Assembly: GCA_035259385.1 (NCBI GenBank)
Contig: DATFWL010000088.1
Location: forward strand, 40,593-104,592
DNA from: QHWK01 sp035259385
GTDB lineage: Bacteria > Acidobacteriota > Vicinamibacteria > Vicinamibacterales > CAVVIG01
Direction of reading: 5' to 3'
DNA: 64,000 nt
Position numbers and translations under genes: made by a program. Position 1 is the stretch's first letter. Every line of letters begins with the position of its first letter. This document shows, one piece after another, positions 33,074-43,873 of the stretch. The notes beneath the pieces are model-generated. The model was not told the origin of the DNA. It made no database searches and worked only from the letters and a program-made list of their open reading frames with translations.

Positions 33074-33583
33074 CTACCAGTCCCTGTACTTCGACCCGTC
33101 CAGCGCCGTTCCCCCGAACGTCGTGTAGACGTCGAAGACGTTCTGCCCGCCCCAGCGCGTCGCGTCCGGCTTGTCCTGGTACGAGCGCATCCCCCACTCG
33201 GTGCTGTGGGTCATCGGATCGACCGGAATGCGGCGCAGGAATTTCAGCTTGCGACCGGTCGCGTCGTTCGCGGCGGTCACGCCGTCGACCAGCGTCTGGA
33301 GATCCGGCGGGTAGTTCTCGCTGCCGACCTTGAGGTCGAGCGAGCCGATCTGTCCGAGGTCGGCCGCATCCTTGTACTTGTCGATCGCCGTGCGCATCTC
33401 GCGCAGCGAACGCCGCAGCTCGGCCTCGCGCGTGCGGCGTGACGTCACCTTCGCGAGCGGCATGATCGCCGACGCGAGCACCATCACGATCGAAGTCACG
33501 ACCAGCAGCTCGACGAACGTGTAGCCGGCGGACGCGGTTCCCCTGGAGCCGTTCACCCTGCGCCGCCAGTTACCCATTGCCAC
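33074..33583 (-). CDS. GspG-like type II secretion pseudopilin, first copy
   Basis: A 169-aa pseudopilin. The prepilin site is AG|YTFVELLVVTSIVMVLAS with Glu at position 5. The helix continues REAELRRSLREMRTAIDKYK, and the body has NYPPDLQTLVDGV and LKFLRRIPVDPMTHSTEWGM, the GspG pattern of a Pro-containing loop before the C-terminal strands. The C-terminus (TALDGSKYRDW) matches that of the downstream copy. GTG 33583 or ATG 33577 may start it. Two adjacent GspG-type genes beside pilMNO-type genes suggest a mixed pilus/secretion machine. Confidence 0.88.
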   Translation of the reverse strand: MAMGNWRRRVNGSRGTASAGYTFVELLVVTSIVMVLASAIMPLAKVTSRRTREAELRRSLREMRTAIDKYKDAADLGQIGSLDLKVGSENYPPDLQTLVDGVTAANDATGRKLKFLRRIPVDPMTHSTEWGMRSYQDKPDATRWGGQNVFDVYTTFGGTALDGSKYRDW

Positions 33584-33653
33584 TGTCCCATCCCTCGTTC
33601 AGTTCCACCGCGGTCCAACTTTGCCAATCCCCGGTCGCCAATCCCCAATCCCC

Positions 33654-36353
33654 TCACTGCACAGTGATCGTGACTGGAGTAAACCGAAGTCCCATCGCCG
33701 CGCCGCCGGGACCGGTCGCCGTGCCGCTCAGGGTCAGCGTCGCCGGCCCTGCCGCAATCGCATCGAACAGAATCGCGGCGAGCACTCCGGTACCAGAGGC
33801 GCCGGTCGCATCGGCGCCGCGGGCCAGCGTGATATCGATCCGGTTGCCGCTGACCTGCTGCGAGAACGTCACTGACACGCCGCCGGCTCGCAGGAAGCTG
33901 CCCTCCTGCACGCTGCGGACGCGCAGCTTGGTCGGATCGAAGATCAGCGTGAGCGTCACCGTCGAGAGCCGCGACGCGTCGGCGACGAGCAGCGGCACCG
34001 TGTACGGTCCACCGCCGACGCGGAACGTCGTCGGACCCGAGATCAGCACCTGCGCCGATCCAATGCCCGATGACTGTGACGGCGCCGTCGGCGCAGCGGG
34101 CGTGGCGCCGGCAGCCGCCGGGGGCGTTGCCGCCGGAGGATTCGCCTCAGGCGTCGGCGTTGCCGCAGGCGGCGTCGCTCCTGCCGCCGGCGCGGCTGCG
34201 CCCGGCGGATTCGTTGCCGCACCCGGTGGCGGCGCCGCGATTCCGGGAATGGGCTCCGGAGTCGCTGGAGGCGCCGCCGGCTGCGGCGGCTGACCGGGCG
34301 GAGCGACCGGCACGGCGACGGTGCCCGGCACCGGCGTACTGCCAGGCGGAGGCGTGCCGGCGGCCGGCACCGGCGTACTGCCCGGCGGCAGAATGACGAC
34401 GCTCCCTGGCGTGCGCTGGATCACCGTGGCGTTGCCCGTGCCTGGTGGCTGCGCCGCGCCAGGTGCGCCAGCGGCCGGGGCACCGGGTGCAGCGCCGGCA
34501 GCAGGTGGCGCTTCGGGCCGCGGCGGCTCGGGCACCGCGATGAGAGGCGGCGGGCCGCCAACACCGAGATTCTGCTGCGAGCCGATATAGATTGGCTTGA
34601 GGTCGCTTTCGGTGATCTCGTGCGTCCGCACGATGTGCGGTGTCAGCAGCATCACGATGTCGGTCTGATCGACTGTCGACGTGTTGCTGGAAAACAGCTG
34701 CTTCAACACCGGCACGTGAATGGCACCCGGAAATCCCTTGACGCCGTTCTGCTCCGTTTCCTGAAACAACCCCGCGAGCAGGTTCGACTCGCCGTCGCGC
34801 AGTCGCAGCCTCGTGGTGACCGTGCGCTGCACGAAGGTCGGCACCGAGACGCCGGCGACCGACCGATCCTGTCCGACCTGGCTGTTGTCGAGCGTGACGT
34901 CGAGACGGATGTCGCCTTCGAGCGTGACCGTCGGGGTCATGTCGATGTTCACGCCGACGTCCTGGTACTGATACGAACTGAGCGGGTTGACGCCGGCGCC
35001 GCCAGTCGCGATCGGCGTGTAGCTCGTCGAGATCACCGGAATGCGCTGGCCGAGGCGTAGACTGAGCTTCCCGCCTTCCGCACCTCGCAACTGCGGCTTC
35101 GCGATGATTCGAGTATGGTTGTCGGATTCGAGGAAGCGGACGACGGCCTGAGGCACGGTCAGGTAGAAGTCGGTCGTGCTGATGCCGCGCGAGATCGTGT
35201 TGAGATTGAACGAGGGCTGAACCGCCGCCGCGGCCGCCCCGGTATTGGTGGTGGGAGGAGTCGTGCCCGTGCCACCAGTACCGGTCCCTCCGCTCGCCGA
35301 CCCGGCGAACGGGTTGGTCTCCGGCGAGAAAATGGTGCCGATCGCGTAATTCGAGAGCTCCAGCCCGTAGTTCTTGGTGCGGGAGCGATCCACTTCGAGG
35401 ATCTCGACGTCGATGACGATCTCGGCGCGCGGCTTGTCGTTCTGCTCGATGATCTTCTCGAGAATCTGCACGACCGAGCTGGTGCCGCGCACGGTCAGCG
35501 TGTTCGTCGTCCGGTTCGGCGCGATCGCCGGCTGCACGGCGATACCCGGCAGGCGGATGATCGTGCTGAGGATCTGCGACATCTCGGTCGCGTCCGCGTG
35601 CGACAGATAGAACGTGCGCACCACCTGCTCGTCGTACTGCGCGTGCTTGGGCGGCGTGTCCTGGAACACGAAGATGGACCGCTCGCTCAACACCTTGTAC
35701 GAGAGCTGGTTCATCGTCATGATCTGGTTGAGCGCCTGCTCGAGCGTGACCCCGTCGAGCTGCACGGTCGCCGGCCGGTCCGCGAACTCGCGATCGAAGC
35801 TGACGCTGAAGCCGGCCGCGTTGGCAATCGTGGTGAGGATGTCGCGGACGCTGACGTTGTTGAAGCGGAAGTTCAGCGGCTCACGCGATGCCGGGTTGAG
35901 GATCGGCTCGGCGGATGCCTGGCGTGCACGCTCGCGCATCTGGGTGATCGCCGGCTTCGGGCGCGCCGCCTCGATCCGGTCGCGGATGATGCGATCGAGC
36001 TCGGTCACCTTGGCGGTCGCGGTGCGGTTGCTCGGGTCGTAGTCGCTCGCCTGCTTGTACTCCCCGAGGGCCGCTTCGAGCTGGTCCTTCTGCTCGAAGT
36101 CCCGCGCCTTTTCGAGGTGCTGGCGCGAGGCCGCCTGCAGCGCGCGCTGCAGCGCGATCTGATAGTTCACGTTGTCCGGCGCAGCCTGCGACGCCTTGCG
36201 ATAGTTGGCAACCGCTTCGTCCAGGTTGCCGGCTTTCATCGCATCCTCGGCCTGGCCGAACGCCTTGCTCGCCGCGCATCCGCCTGCCGACACCGCGGCG
36301 GCGAGGATCAGGACCGTACCCAGCCATCTGCAATGAGCGATCTGCAAAGTCAA
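33654..36353 (-). CDS. Secretin (GspD/PilQ type) with N-terminal TPR and C-terminal cohesin-like domain
   Basis: An 899-aa outer-membrane secretin. A TTG start (3 bases after the previous stop) gives a lipoprotein signal ending SAGGC (Cys26). TPR-like repeats occupy about 30-130. The STN/secretin N domains follow (LNFRFNNVSVRDILTTIANA; VRTFYLSHADATEMSQIL; TNTLTVRGTSSVVQILEKII). The secretin domain proper spans about 400-590 with VPVLKQLFSSNTSTVDQTDI and VMLLTPHIVRTHEITESDL. A long Pro/Ala-rich linker (about 610-745) precedes a C-terminal domain (about 760-899: VPLLVADASRLSTVTLTLIF, LRVRSVQEGSFLRAGG) that looks like a cohesin fold. Secretins export pili or folded proteins. The cohesin-like tail is unusual and could hold surface partners. 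Confidence 0.9.
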   Translation of the reverse strand: MTLQIAHCRWLGTVLILAAAVSAGGCAASKAFGQAEDAMKAGNLDEAVANYRKASQAAPDNVNYQIALQRALQAASRQHLEKARDFEQKDQLEAALGEYKQASDYDPSNRTATAKVTELDRIIRDRIEAARPKPAITQMRERARQASAEPILNPASREPLNFRFNNVSVRDILTTIANAAGFSVSFDREFADRPATVQLDGVTLEQALNQIMTMNQLSYKVLSERSIFVFQDTPPKHAQYDEQVVRTFYLSHADATEMSQILSTIIRLPGIAVQPAIAPNRTTNTLTVRGTSSVVQILEKIIEQNDKPRAEIVIDVEILEVDRSRTKNYGLELSNYAIGTIFSPETNPFAGSASGGTGTGGTGTTPPTTNTGAAAAAVQPSFNLNTISRGISTTDFYLTVPQAVVRFLESDNHTRIIAKPQLRGAEGGKLSLRLGQRIPVISTSYTPIATGGAGVNPLSSYQYQDVGVNIDMTPTVTLEGDIRLDVTLDNSQVGQDRSVAGVSVPTFVQRTVTTRLRLRDGESNLLAGLFQETEQNGVKGFPGAIHVPVLKQLFSSNTSTVDQTDIVMLLTPHIVRTHEITESDLKPIYIGSQQNLGVGGPPPLIAVPEPPRPEAPPAAGAAPGAPAAGAPGAAQPPGTGNATVIQRTPGSVVILPPGSTPVPAAGTPPPGSTPVPGTVAVPVAPPGQPPQPAAPPATPEPIPGIAAPPPGAATNPPGAAAPAAGATPPAATPTPEANPPAATPPAAAGATPAAPTAPSQSSGIGSAQVLISGPTTFRVGGGPYTVPLLVADASRLSTVTLTLIFDPTKLRVRSVQEGSFLRAGGVSVTFSQQVSGNRIDITLARGADATGASGTGVLAAILFDAIAAGPATLTLSGTATGPGGAAMGLRFTPVTITVQ

Positions 36354-36356
36354 ATC

Positions 36357-36926
36357 CTATGGTTGTCCGGACAGCCGGAGCGTGATCCGACCGCGCCCGT
36401 CCGCGTAGGCGACTTCCACGGACTCTACACCGATCTTCAAGATCCGATACTGGCCGAGCACCAGATCGCCTTCCTTCCCGGGAATCGGTCCGCCACGGCC
36501 GTCGCTCAGCACTGCGATCTTGTCATTCTCCGGCCCCATGATTCCGATGAACTTCAGCGGAATCGGCGGGAGCGGAGGCGGCGGCGGCGGTCCCGTCTGG
36601 ATGATCGGCGGCGCCGCGCCTTCCGCCGGCTTCGTGGTCGAGGGCGGCGGTGCCGGCGGCGCCTTCGGCTTGAACCGGAACAGATCCCGATCCGATCCGG
36701 CGGGCTTCGGCTTGTCGGCGTTCAACGCGTCCAGGTGCACGTCGGGCGCGGTGGGTTGCTGCGGCTCCGCTCTCTCCGCCGTCGCCGCCGGCGCATGCGT
36801 GCCCGCCTGCCGGTTAGACGTCGAGGCCGGCGGCGCAGACGTCGTGGACACCAGGCGGTAGGCCACCACGAGCAGCACCACCGCGAGGACGCCGAGCACG
36901 ATTTTCCGCCCGCGTTCAGTTGCCAT
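36357..36926 (-). CDS. PilP/GspC-like inner-membrane linker protein
   Basis: A 189-aa bitopic protein: short cytoplasmic start, transmembrane helix (IVLGVLAVVLLVVAYRLV, residues 9-26), a long Pro-rich periplasmic tether (about 30-125), then a small beta-domain of PilP/GspC HR type (IPLKFIGIMGPENDKIAVLS, GQYRILKIGVESVEVAYADG, GRITLRLSGQ). In pilus and type II systems this protein links the inner-membrane platform to the secretin. It sits between pilO and the secretin gene, overlapping pilO by 11 bases. PilP and GspC are not separable from the sequence alone. Confidence 0.85.
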   Translation of the reverse strand: MATERGRKIVLGVLAVVLLVVAYRLVSTTSAPPASTSNRQAGTHAPAATAERAEPQQPTAPDVHLDALNADKPKPAGSDRDLFRFKPKAPPAPPPSTTKPAEGAAPPIIQTGPPPPPPLPPIPLKFIGIMGPENDKIAVLSDGRGGPIPGKEGDLVLGQYRILKIGVESVEVAYADGRGRITLRLSGQP

Positions 36927-37494
36927 TGGCCGACAGGCGGTAATAGGTCGAGAGCTGGAGCTGCAGGGTCAGCGGTTTGGTCGGATCGGCCTGGGCCAGC
37001 TCGACGTCGTCGATGATCACGAACGCCGGATCGCTCTCGACCTGGTAGATGAATTGGCGCAGGCTCTCGTAGTCGCCCTGCCACTGCGTACGGATGCGAA
37101 GCAGGCCGAGGCGCGCGCCCTTCTCCGGCGGGTCGATGTCGGCGCGGCGCTCGACGAGCTTCACGTTCGCCTTGCGGGCGAGCGCCGGCAGCGTCGCGTA
37201 GGTCAGACGACGCGCCGAGGCGAAGTCGGCCGGCAGCACGCTGTTGTAGAACGTCGAGAGTTCCTGCTCGGCGCGGGTCTTGCCGGCGACCAGCGCGCGC
37301 GCTGCGGCGAGATCCTGTTCGGCCGCCTTCACCGCCCGCTCGGCCGCCACGGCACGATCGACGGCTCCCGCCGACTTGACCCCGAGCGGGTAGACCCACA
37401 GCGCATAGGCCGCGATGTTGGCGAGGATCAGGATCGCGAGCGGGATGATCACCGCGCGCTTCTCGATCAGAATCCGCTTCCAGAGCGGCATCAT
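36916..37494 (-). CDS. pilO: Type IV pilus alignment protein PilO-like
   Basis: A 192-aa inner-membrane protein. The start is the first ATG of an ATGATG that overlaps the pilN stop. A transmembrane helix follows (AVIIPLAILILANIAAYALW, about 13-32), then a coiled-coil segment (AVKAAEQDLAAARALVAGKT) and a ferredoxin-like periplasmic domain (LTYATLPALARKANVKLVER, YESLRQFIYQVESDPAFVII). It pairs with PilN to align the platform under the secretin. Order M-N-O-P supports the call; sequence conservation is modest, as is usual for this family. Confidence 0.85.
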   Translation of the reverse strand: MMPLWKRILIEKRAVIIPLAILILANIAAYALWVYPLGVKSAGAVDRAVAAERAVKAAEQDLAAARALVAGKTRAEQELSTFYNSVLPADFASARRLTYATLPALARKANVKLVERRADIDPPEKGARLGLLRIRTQWQGDYESLRQFIYQVESDPAFVIIDDVELAQADPTKPLTLQLQLSTYYRLSANGN

Positions 37495-38087
37495 CGCTGC
37501 GGCCTCGTGACGCGCCGGTTGCCGGTCGCGTGTCCGACCTCGGGCAGATACACGCACTCCAGCGTCGCGTTCAGCTGATTCTGCTCGTCGGTGTGCTCTT
37601 CCGCTGAGAACGTGTTCCTGAACGCGCCGGTCGCGTCCAGGTTCTCGAGGAACATGTTGATGTCGTCGGGAGTCCTCGCGATGACGCCGATCCTGAGGCC
37701 GAACCCCTGGTCCTGGATGCTCGGGCGCACCGTCGTAATCCGCACGTCGTCGGGCAGCGTCGCCTCGAACCGGTTGAACAGGTCGGTCCACGAGAACGTG
37801 CGGCGATCGATCAGGTCGTTCGCCTCGCGGGCGTCGATCGACGCGAAGTCGATCTGCCTGGCGTCGACGGTGCCGCGCAGCCGCACCGCCTGCTGCCGCA
37901 GATCGGCGGCGCGCGCTTCGTCGCGCGACGCCTGCGTGGCCAGCCGCGTGTCGCTGCGCGAGTAGCGCAGGACGCGCGAGACGTTGAAGGCCGTGAACGC
38001 GACCGCGAGCACCGCGACGAGCAGCAGGATCATCTGAACGCTGCGCTCGTTGTAGAACGGCCGGGTGGCGAGGTTGGTGCGAATCAC
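37491..38087 (-). CDS. pilN: Type IV pilus assembly protein PilN-like
   Basis: A 198-aa protein with the PilM-binding N-terminus (MIRTNLATRPFYNERSVQMI) and a transmembrane helix (LLLVAVLAVAFTAFNV, about residues 20-36). A coiled coil and periplasmic domain follow (RTFSWTDLFNRFEATLPDDV, IGVIARTPDDINMFLENLDA). The GTG start overlaps the pilM stop by 4 bases; the longer open frame is a pilM shadow. With PilM, PilO and PilP it forms the alignment subcomplex. Confidence 0.86.
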   Translation of the reverse strand: MIRTNLATRPFYNERSVQMILLLVAVLAVAFTAFNVSRVLRYSRSDTRLATQASRDEARAADLRQQAVRLRGTVDARQIDFASIDAREANDLIDRRTFSWTDLFNRFEATLPDDVRITTVRPSIQDQGFGLRIGVIARTPDDINMFLENLDATGAFRNTFSAEEHTDEQNQLNATLECVYLPEVGHATGNRRVTRPQR

Positions 38088-39048
38088 GCCGGCACCTTGT
38101 CGCGATCGCGCAGCAGCAGGCCGACCAGCGGGGCCAGCGTGTCGAGCAGGGCCGGAGCGGCGCCAATGCGATCGGTGAGCGCCGCGGCCGCGCGCGGATC
38201 GACCGTGTCGACCGCGGTCCGCAGACGCTCCTCGAGGCTGCGGCGCGCGGCGTCGATGTCGGTCGACTGGTCGAGCGGCGCGGCGCCGGCGCCGGCGAGG
38301 ATCACGCGCGCGAAGCCGGCGCCCTTCAGCCGATCTTCGTAGTACATCGCGGTCTGATGCACGAGGTCCGCGAGCGTCCCCTCGGTGTCCGCCGCCCGGT
38401 TGCGGAAAAAAATCAGGTCGCGTCCGCGCAGCAGCGCGATCGAGGTGTAGTCCGCCGCGATGTTGACCAGCAGCCAGTCGGCGGTCGGCGCACCCGATCC
38501 GGCGAGGACGGCGTTCACGACGTTGAACGTGCAGAGATCGACGATGCCGGCATGCGCGCCGGCGTCGGCGCACAGGTTCTCGTACTCCTCGACGACGGTC
38601 CGGCGCGCCAGCGACACGATGTACTCCCGGCCATCGTCGCTGCGCAGCCCCGGGACGTAGCTGACCTGCGCCTCGTCGATGCCGAACGGCGCCGTCTTGC
38701 GCACCTGCCAGCGGATCAGCTGATCGAGATCCTGGGCCTTGGCGGGCACGGTCTCGAACTTCACCAGCGACACCTTGGCGACGACGTCGGGCACGACCAG
38801 GCCGACGCGGCGCGGCCGTCCGACCCGCTCGAGCACGCGTCCGAGCGCGTCCACGACGCTCGGCCGATCGTGCGTGTTCGTCGCCGTGAGCGCCGGCACC
38901 AGCGCACCGGGCGGCAGCGGCTCGGCCGCATGCGCCGAGACACACGGCTGGCCGCCCCGCCACTCGAGGCTCGCGGCGGCGACCCGATCCGCCGCGATTT
39001 CCACCGCCACGGCCGGCGCCGGGCTGTCGCGAAGTGTAGACAGGAAGC

Positions 39049-39052
<4 letters not shown>
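38084..39052 (-). CDS. pilM: Type IV pilus assembly protein PilM-like
   Basis: A 322-aa actin-like cytoplasmic protein. Visible landmarks are AVAVEIAADRVAAASLEWRG, VSLVKFETVPAKAQDLDQLI, RWQVRKTAPFGIDEAQVSYV (a PilM block), ADWLLVNIAADYTSIALLRG and the later FARVILAGAGAAPLD. The nucleotide-binding glycine pattern is weaker than in classical PilM, as often happens in distant phyla. It overlaps pilB upstream by 4 bases and pilN downstream by 4 bases, so the operon is tightly coupled. Confidence 0.85.
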
Positions 39053-40697
<1,645 letters not shown>

Positions 40698-40698
<1 letters not shown>

Positions 40699-41906
40699 TA
40701 GCCGAGCACTGAAGTCAACTGGAACAGCGGCATGTACAAGGCGAGCAGCAGGCCCGCGATGACCAAGCCCATGACCACGAGCAGGACCGGCTCGACGAGC
40801 GTGACGAACCGATCCATCGTCGTGGAGATCTCTTCGTCGTAGAAGTCGGCGACCGTGTTGAGCATGTCCTGCAGCGCGCCGGTCGACTCGCCGACCTCCG
40901 CCATCTTCACCGCGACTTCCGGAAACACTTTGCGCGCCTCGAGCGCGGCGGCGAACGACTCGCCCTCGCGGACCCGGCCGCTGACCACGTCGAGCTGCTG
41001 CGCCATGTACTGGTTGCCGATCGAGCGCGCCGCGATGTCGAGGGCGTTCACCAGCGGAAGGCCGCCGCCGAGCAGCGTCGCCAGCGTGCGCGACATCTGC
41101 GAGGTCGAAAACTTGCGCGCAACCTGGCCGAGCATCGGCAGCCCGAGCAGCAGGTGGTCGAAGCGCGCCTTCTGGCCCGGCTGGCGGATCCAGCTGAGGA
41201 CCACCGCGACGGCGACGACAATCACGAGGAGAATCAGCAGAAACTGCGCCCGCAGGACGTCGGAGACACGGACGATGATCCGGGTGATCAGCGGCAGCTC
41301 GGCGCCGAAGCTCGCGTAGAAGTCCGAGAACGCCGGCACCACCTTCAGCACGATCACCGTCACCAGCCCCACGGCGAGCGTGATCAGGATCGCCGGGTAG
41401 ACGAGCGCCGAGATCGTCTTGCTCTTCACCGTCTGGATGATCTTCGTGTATTCGACGTAGCGTCTGAGGACCGCGTCCAGGTTGCCGCTCCGCTCGCCGG
41501 CGAGGAGCGACGCGGTGTAGACGCTCGGGAAGAGGTCGCCGTGCATGCCGAACGCGTCGGACAGCGCTGTGCCGGATCGGACTTTCTCGTGGATGTCGTC
41601 GAGGACCGATCGGAAGGTTGGCGAGGTGACGCGGCGCTTCAACAGGTCGAGCGACTGGACCAGCGGCATCCCGGCCTTCAGCAGCGTCGCCAGTTCCTGG
41701 TTGAAGACCAGGAACTCGCGGGTCGCGATGCCCTTGCGCTGCGGCAGATGCAGCGACACGCCGGCAATCGCGTGCTTGGGCTGCAACGAGAGGACATAGA
41801 GTCCCTTCTCTTCCAGTTCGTGACGCAGGCGCGACTCGCTCTCGGCGGCGTACACGCCTTCGACAATCTCCCCGTTCGGTGACGCGAGACGGCAGCGAAA
41901 CTCCAT
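40698..41906 (-). CDS. pilC: Inner-membrane platform protein PilC/GspF
   Basis: A 402-aa platform protein with two T2SSF domains and three transmembrane helices. Landmarks: FLVFNQELATLLKAGMPLVQ, LFPSVYTASLLAGERSGNLD (first domain), ISALVYPAILITLAVGLVTV, then TSQMSRTLATLLGGGLPLVN and FPEVAVKMAEVGESTGALQD (second domain) and the last helix LLVVMGLVIAGLLLALYMPL. I prefer ATG 41906 (MEFRCR) because the TTG eight codons upstream sits in a TACAAT promoter-like box. Its stop overlaps the pilB start by one base (TAATG). It is the first gene of the operon. Confidence 0.93.
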
Positions 41907-42003
41907 CGGAACTGCCAATGATTGTATCAACTTATGGTGCGTTGCTCGTGAACGTTAAGACCGTGCACGGACGCGAAAGGGCGGGCGGATTTGCGCGGTT
42001 TGG

Positions 42004-42669
42004 CTAGCGACCCGCGAGCCGCAGGATCCGCGCGACGTAGTCCTGTGTCTCGCGGTACGGCGGAATGCCGTTGAACCGCTCGACAGCCGCTTCTCCGGCG
42101 TTGTAGGCCGCGAGCGCCAACGCGACCGGCAAGCGCTGCAGCAGCGACTTCAGGTACTTCACGCCGCCCTCGATATTGGCGGCCGGATCATACGGATCGG
42201 CCACCGCATACTGCTTCGCGGTGGCCGGCATCAGCTGCATCAGCCCCATCGCGCCCTTCGGCGACCGCGCGCGTTCGTGATACGCCGACTCCACCTGAAT
42301 CAGCGCGCGCACGAGGTTCGCCGGCACGTCCTGCTCCGCCGAAACCTTGTCGATGATCTCGCCGTATTTCACCGCCGGAAGCGGCACCGCCGCGACAACG
42401 ACCGGTTTGTCCTCTTCCGGCTCGGGGTACGGCACCTCGTCCGGCACGATGCGATCGATGATCGACGGCTCGCACACGATCTCTCCGCCGCTCCGCAACG
42501 TGAGAATCAGCTTCCCGTCGTCGGCCGGGTCGACCATGTGCTCCTTGATCGACAGCGTCCGGCCCGTGCTGAAGAAGACGATTTCCGCTCGCGCGTCGCT
42601 GACGCTCAGCGCGAGCAGCAATCCAGTCAAGGATACAAACGAAAGAACAGAGGACGCAGAGGGCAGCAT
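42004..42669 (-). CDS. Secreted lytic transglycosylase (SLT domain)
   Basis: A 221-aa exported enzyme cleaving peptidoglycan glycan strands. ATG 42669 gives a signal peptide (SVLSFVSLTGLLLALSVSDA then RAE); a longer frame begins 28 codons upstream. A DUF4124-like stretch (about 27-75: EIVFFSTGRTLSIKEHMVDP) precedes the SLT domain. There the catalytic Glu is in LIQVESAYHERARSPKGAMG, followed by LMQLMPATAKQYAV and LALAAYNAGEAAVERFNGIP. Lying directly beyond the pilus operon, it may open the wall for the machine. It could equally be a general recycling enzyme. Confidence 0.9.
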   Translation of the reverse strand: MLPSASSVLSFVSLTGLLLALSVSDARAEIVFFSTGRTLSIKEHMVDPADDGKLILTLRSGGEIVCEPSIIDRIVPDEVPYPEPEEDKPVVVAAVPLPAVKYGEIIDKVSAEQDVPANLVRALIQVESAYHERARSPKGAMGLMQLMPATAKQYAVADPYDPAANIEGGVKYLKSLLQRLPVALALAAYNAGEAAVERFNGIPPYRETQDYVARILRLAGR

Positions 42670-42822
42670 GCGTACCGACGCATGGCCGGCACACGCAGCG
42701 CGCCGCCGTGCTCCGCGGTTCATTCCGACGGGTCCCGTGTCCTTCATCCGCAACCGGTCCTCAGCGTCCTTCCGGTACGTCTTGCTCCGCGGCCTTTCTG
42801 CTTTCCCCTTGTGCCCTTGTCT

Positions 42823-43719
42823 CTAACGCGGATCCACGAAGGCGTGGAACACGCGGATCCCGAGTTCCCGTGGATCCTTGCTGCCGACGTTGATCACCGC
42901 CGGCACATAAGTCTTGTCCACCGAGATGACGATTTCCGCAACGTCCGCCGACCCGAGCTGAGCCGCTTTCAGCGGGATCTTCCGCAGCTGCGGCTCCTTC
43001 GGTTCGAGCGTGAACTGATCCACGGGCTGCCCGCCCAGGCTCACCTGCACTTGCTGTGCCTCGTTGAACGCGCTGCCAGGATTATCGACGTCCAGATAGA
43101 ACAAACAGTCTTTTTTCGGGTTCTTGAACGACAGCGTCGCTTCCTTCTTCGTCCACTGCCACTCCACCGTCGAGTTATGTTCTGCGACTTCCGCGGGGTG
43201 CCAGCCGTCCTTGAAGACGGTGAACACGTTCTCGGTCTGGGGCTGCAGCTGGATCCGCGCGACTTTGTAGGCCTTCTGGCCGGCGTCCTGTCCGGCGAGC
43301 GGCAGCCGCTTCTGGTTGATTGTTGAATGCAGACCGATCTGAATCGACGCCTCGCCGACGTATGGATAGATGGGGATGAACTCCGTCCTCGTGTATTCGA
43401 TCGTCTGGCCTGGCTTCCATTGCTTGGTCGGCACCGGCGGGTTGTGGTCGAAGGCGAAGATCAGCTCCTCGTCGGCGTCCACAACATGCACCATCACGCG
43501 GTAGTCTTCCGCGAAATGCGCGTCGTTGGCGACGACGAATTTGTAATGAATGTCGAGCGGGCTGCCGAGCGGCGCCTTGTCGTGGTTCAGCGTCAGGCTG
43601 GGCGTAGCCACTGGCGGCGCCGGGGTCTCCTTCTTCCGGCATCCGGCCATGACGCCTGTCAGTACTGCGAGCGCGGCCAGACCCATACCGACCGTTCGGA
43701 CCCGAGGACACAAAATCAT
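42823..43719 (-). CDS. Uncharacterised lipoprotein
   Basis: A 298-aa protein with a lipoprotein signal (VGMGLAALAVLTGVMAGC) when started at ATG 43719. The alternative start at 43773 would lie on the TATAAT box, which supports the shorter form. The mature part is beta-rich: LTLNHDKAPLGSPLDIHYKF, YRVMVHVVDADEELIFAFDH and WKPGQTIEYTRTEFIPIYPY, then a second half (PKKDCLFYLDVDNPGSAFNE, VAEIVISVDKTYVPAVINVG). It resembles no domain I can name. It is divergent from the microcompartment locus and shares its promoter region. Confidence 0.75.
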   Translation of the reverse strand: MILCPRVRTVGMGLAALAVLTGVMAGCRKKETPAPPVATPSLTLNHDKAPLGSPLDIHYKFVVANDAHFAEDYRVMVHVVDADEELIFAFDHNPPVPTKQWKPGQTIEYTRTEFIPIYPYVGEASIQIGLHSTINQKRLPLAGQDAGQKAYKVARIQLQPQTENVFTVFKDGWHPAEVAEHNSTVEWQWTKKEATLSFKNPKKDCLFYLDVDNPGSAFNEAQQVQVSLGGQPVDQFTLEPKEPQLRKIPLKAAQLGSADVAEIVISVDKTYVPAVINVGSKDPRELGIRVFHAFVDPR

Positions 43720-43772
43720 AGACAACGTAAGCGCTGTTGAGGTCGAAGCTATGGTGAAGGATGCGAGGCGCA

Positions 43773-43802
43773 ATTATAGCGTTCTTGCCGCATCTGACGC
43801 AA
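43773..43802 (-). promoter_or_regulatory. Promoter of the lipoprotein gene
   Basis: On the minus strand TTGCGT (43802-43797), an 18-base spacer and a perfect TATAAT (43778-43773). The leader to the ATG at 43719 would be about 45-50 bases. Confidence 0.55.
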
Positions 43803-43813
43803 TCTGTTAGATT
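43785..43813 (+). promoter_or_regulatory. Promoter of the BMC-aldehyde dehydrogenase pair
   Basis: TTGCCG (43785-43790), 17 bases, TAGATT (43808-43813). The leader to the BMC start is about 55 bases. It overlaps the oppositely oriented lipoprotein promoter, so the two may compete for polymerase. Confidence 0.5.
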
Positions 43814-43873
43814 TGCGCCCTTCCCGCGGTTGCGCTTCATGTGTCGGCCGGGACAGGGACACACCTTATTACT

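Noticed and set aside
33600..33653. CCAATCCCC direct repeats between the first pseudopilin and the secretin as another hairpin array
   Set aside because: Two or three loose units only, no inverted arm; too weak to list.
42670..42822. A small gene between the transglycosylase and the lipoprotein
   Set aside because: No start with a ribosome site and no protein-like composition; probably leader sequence.
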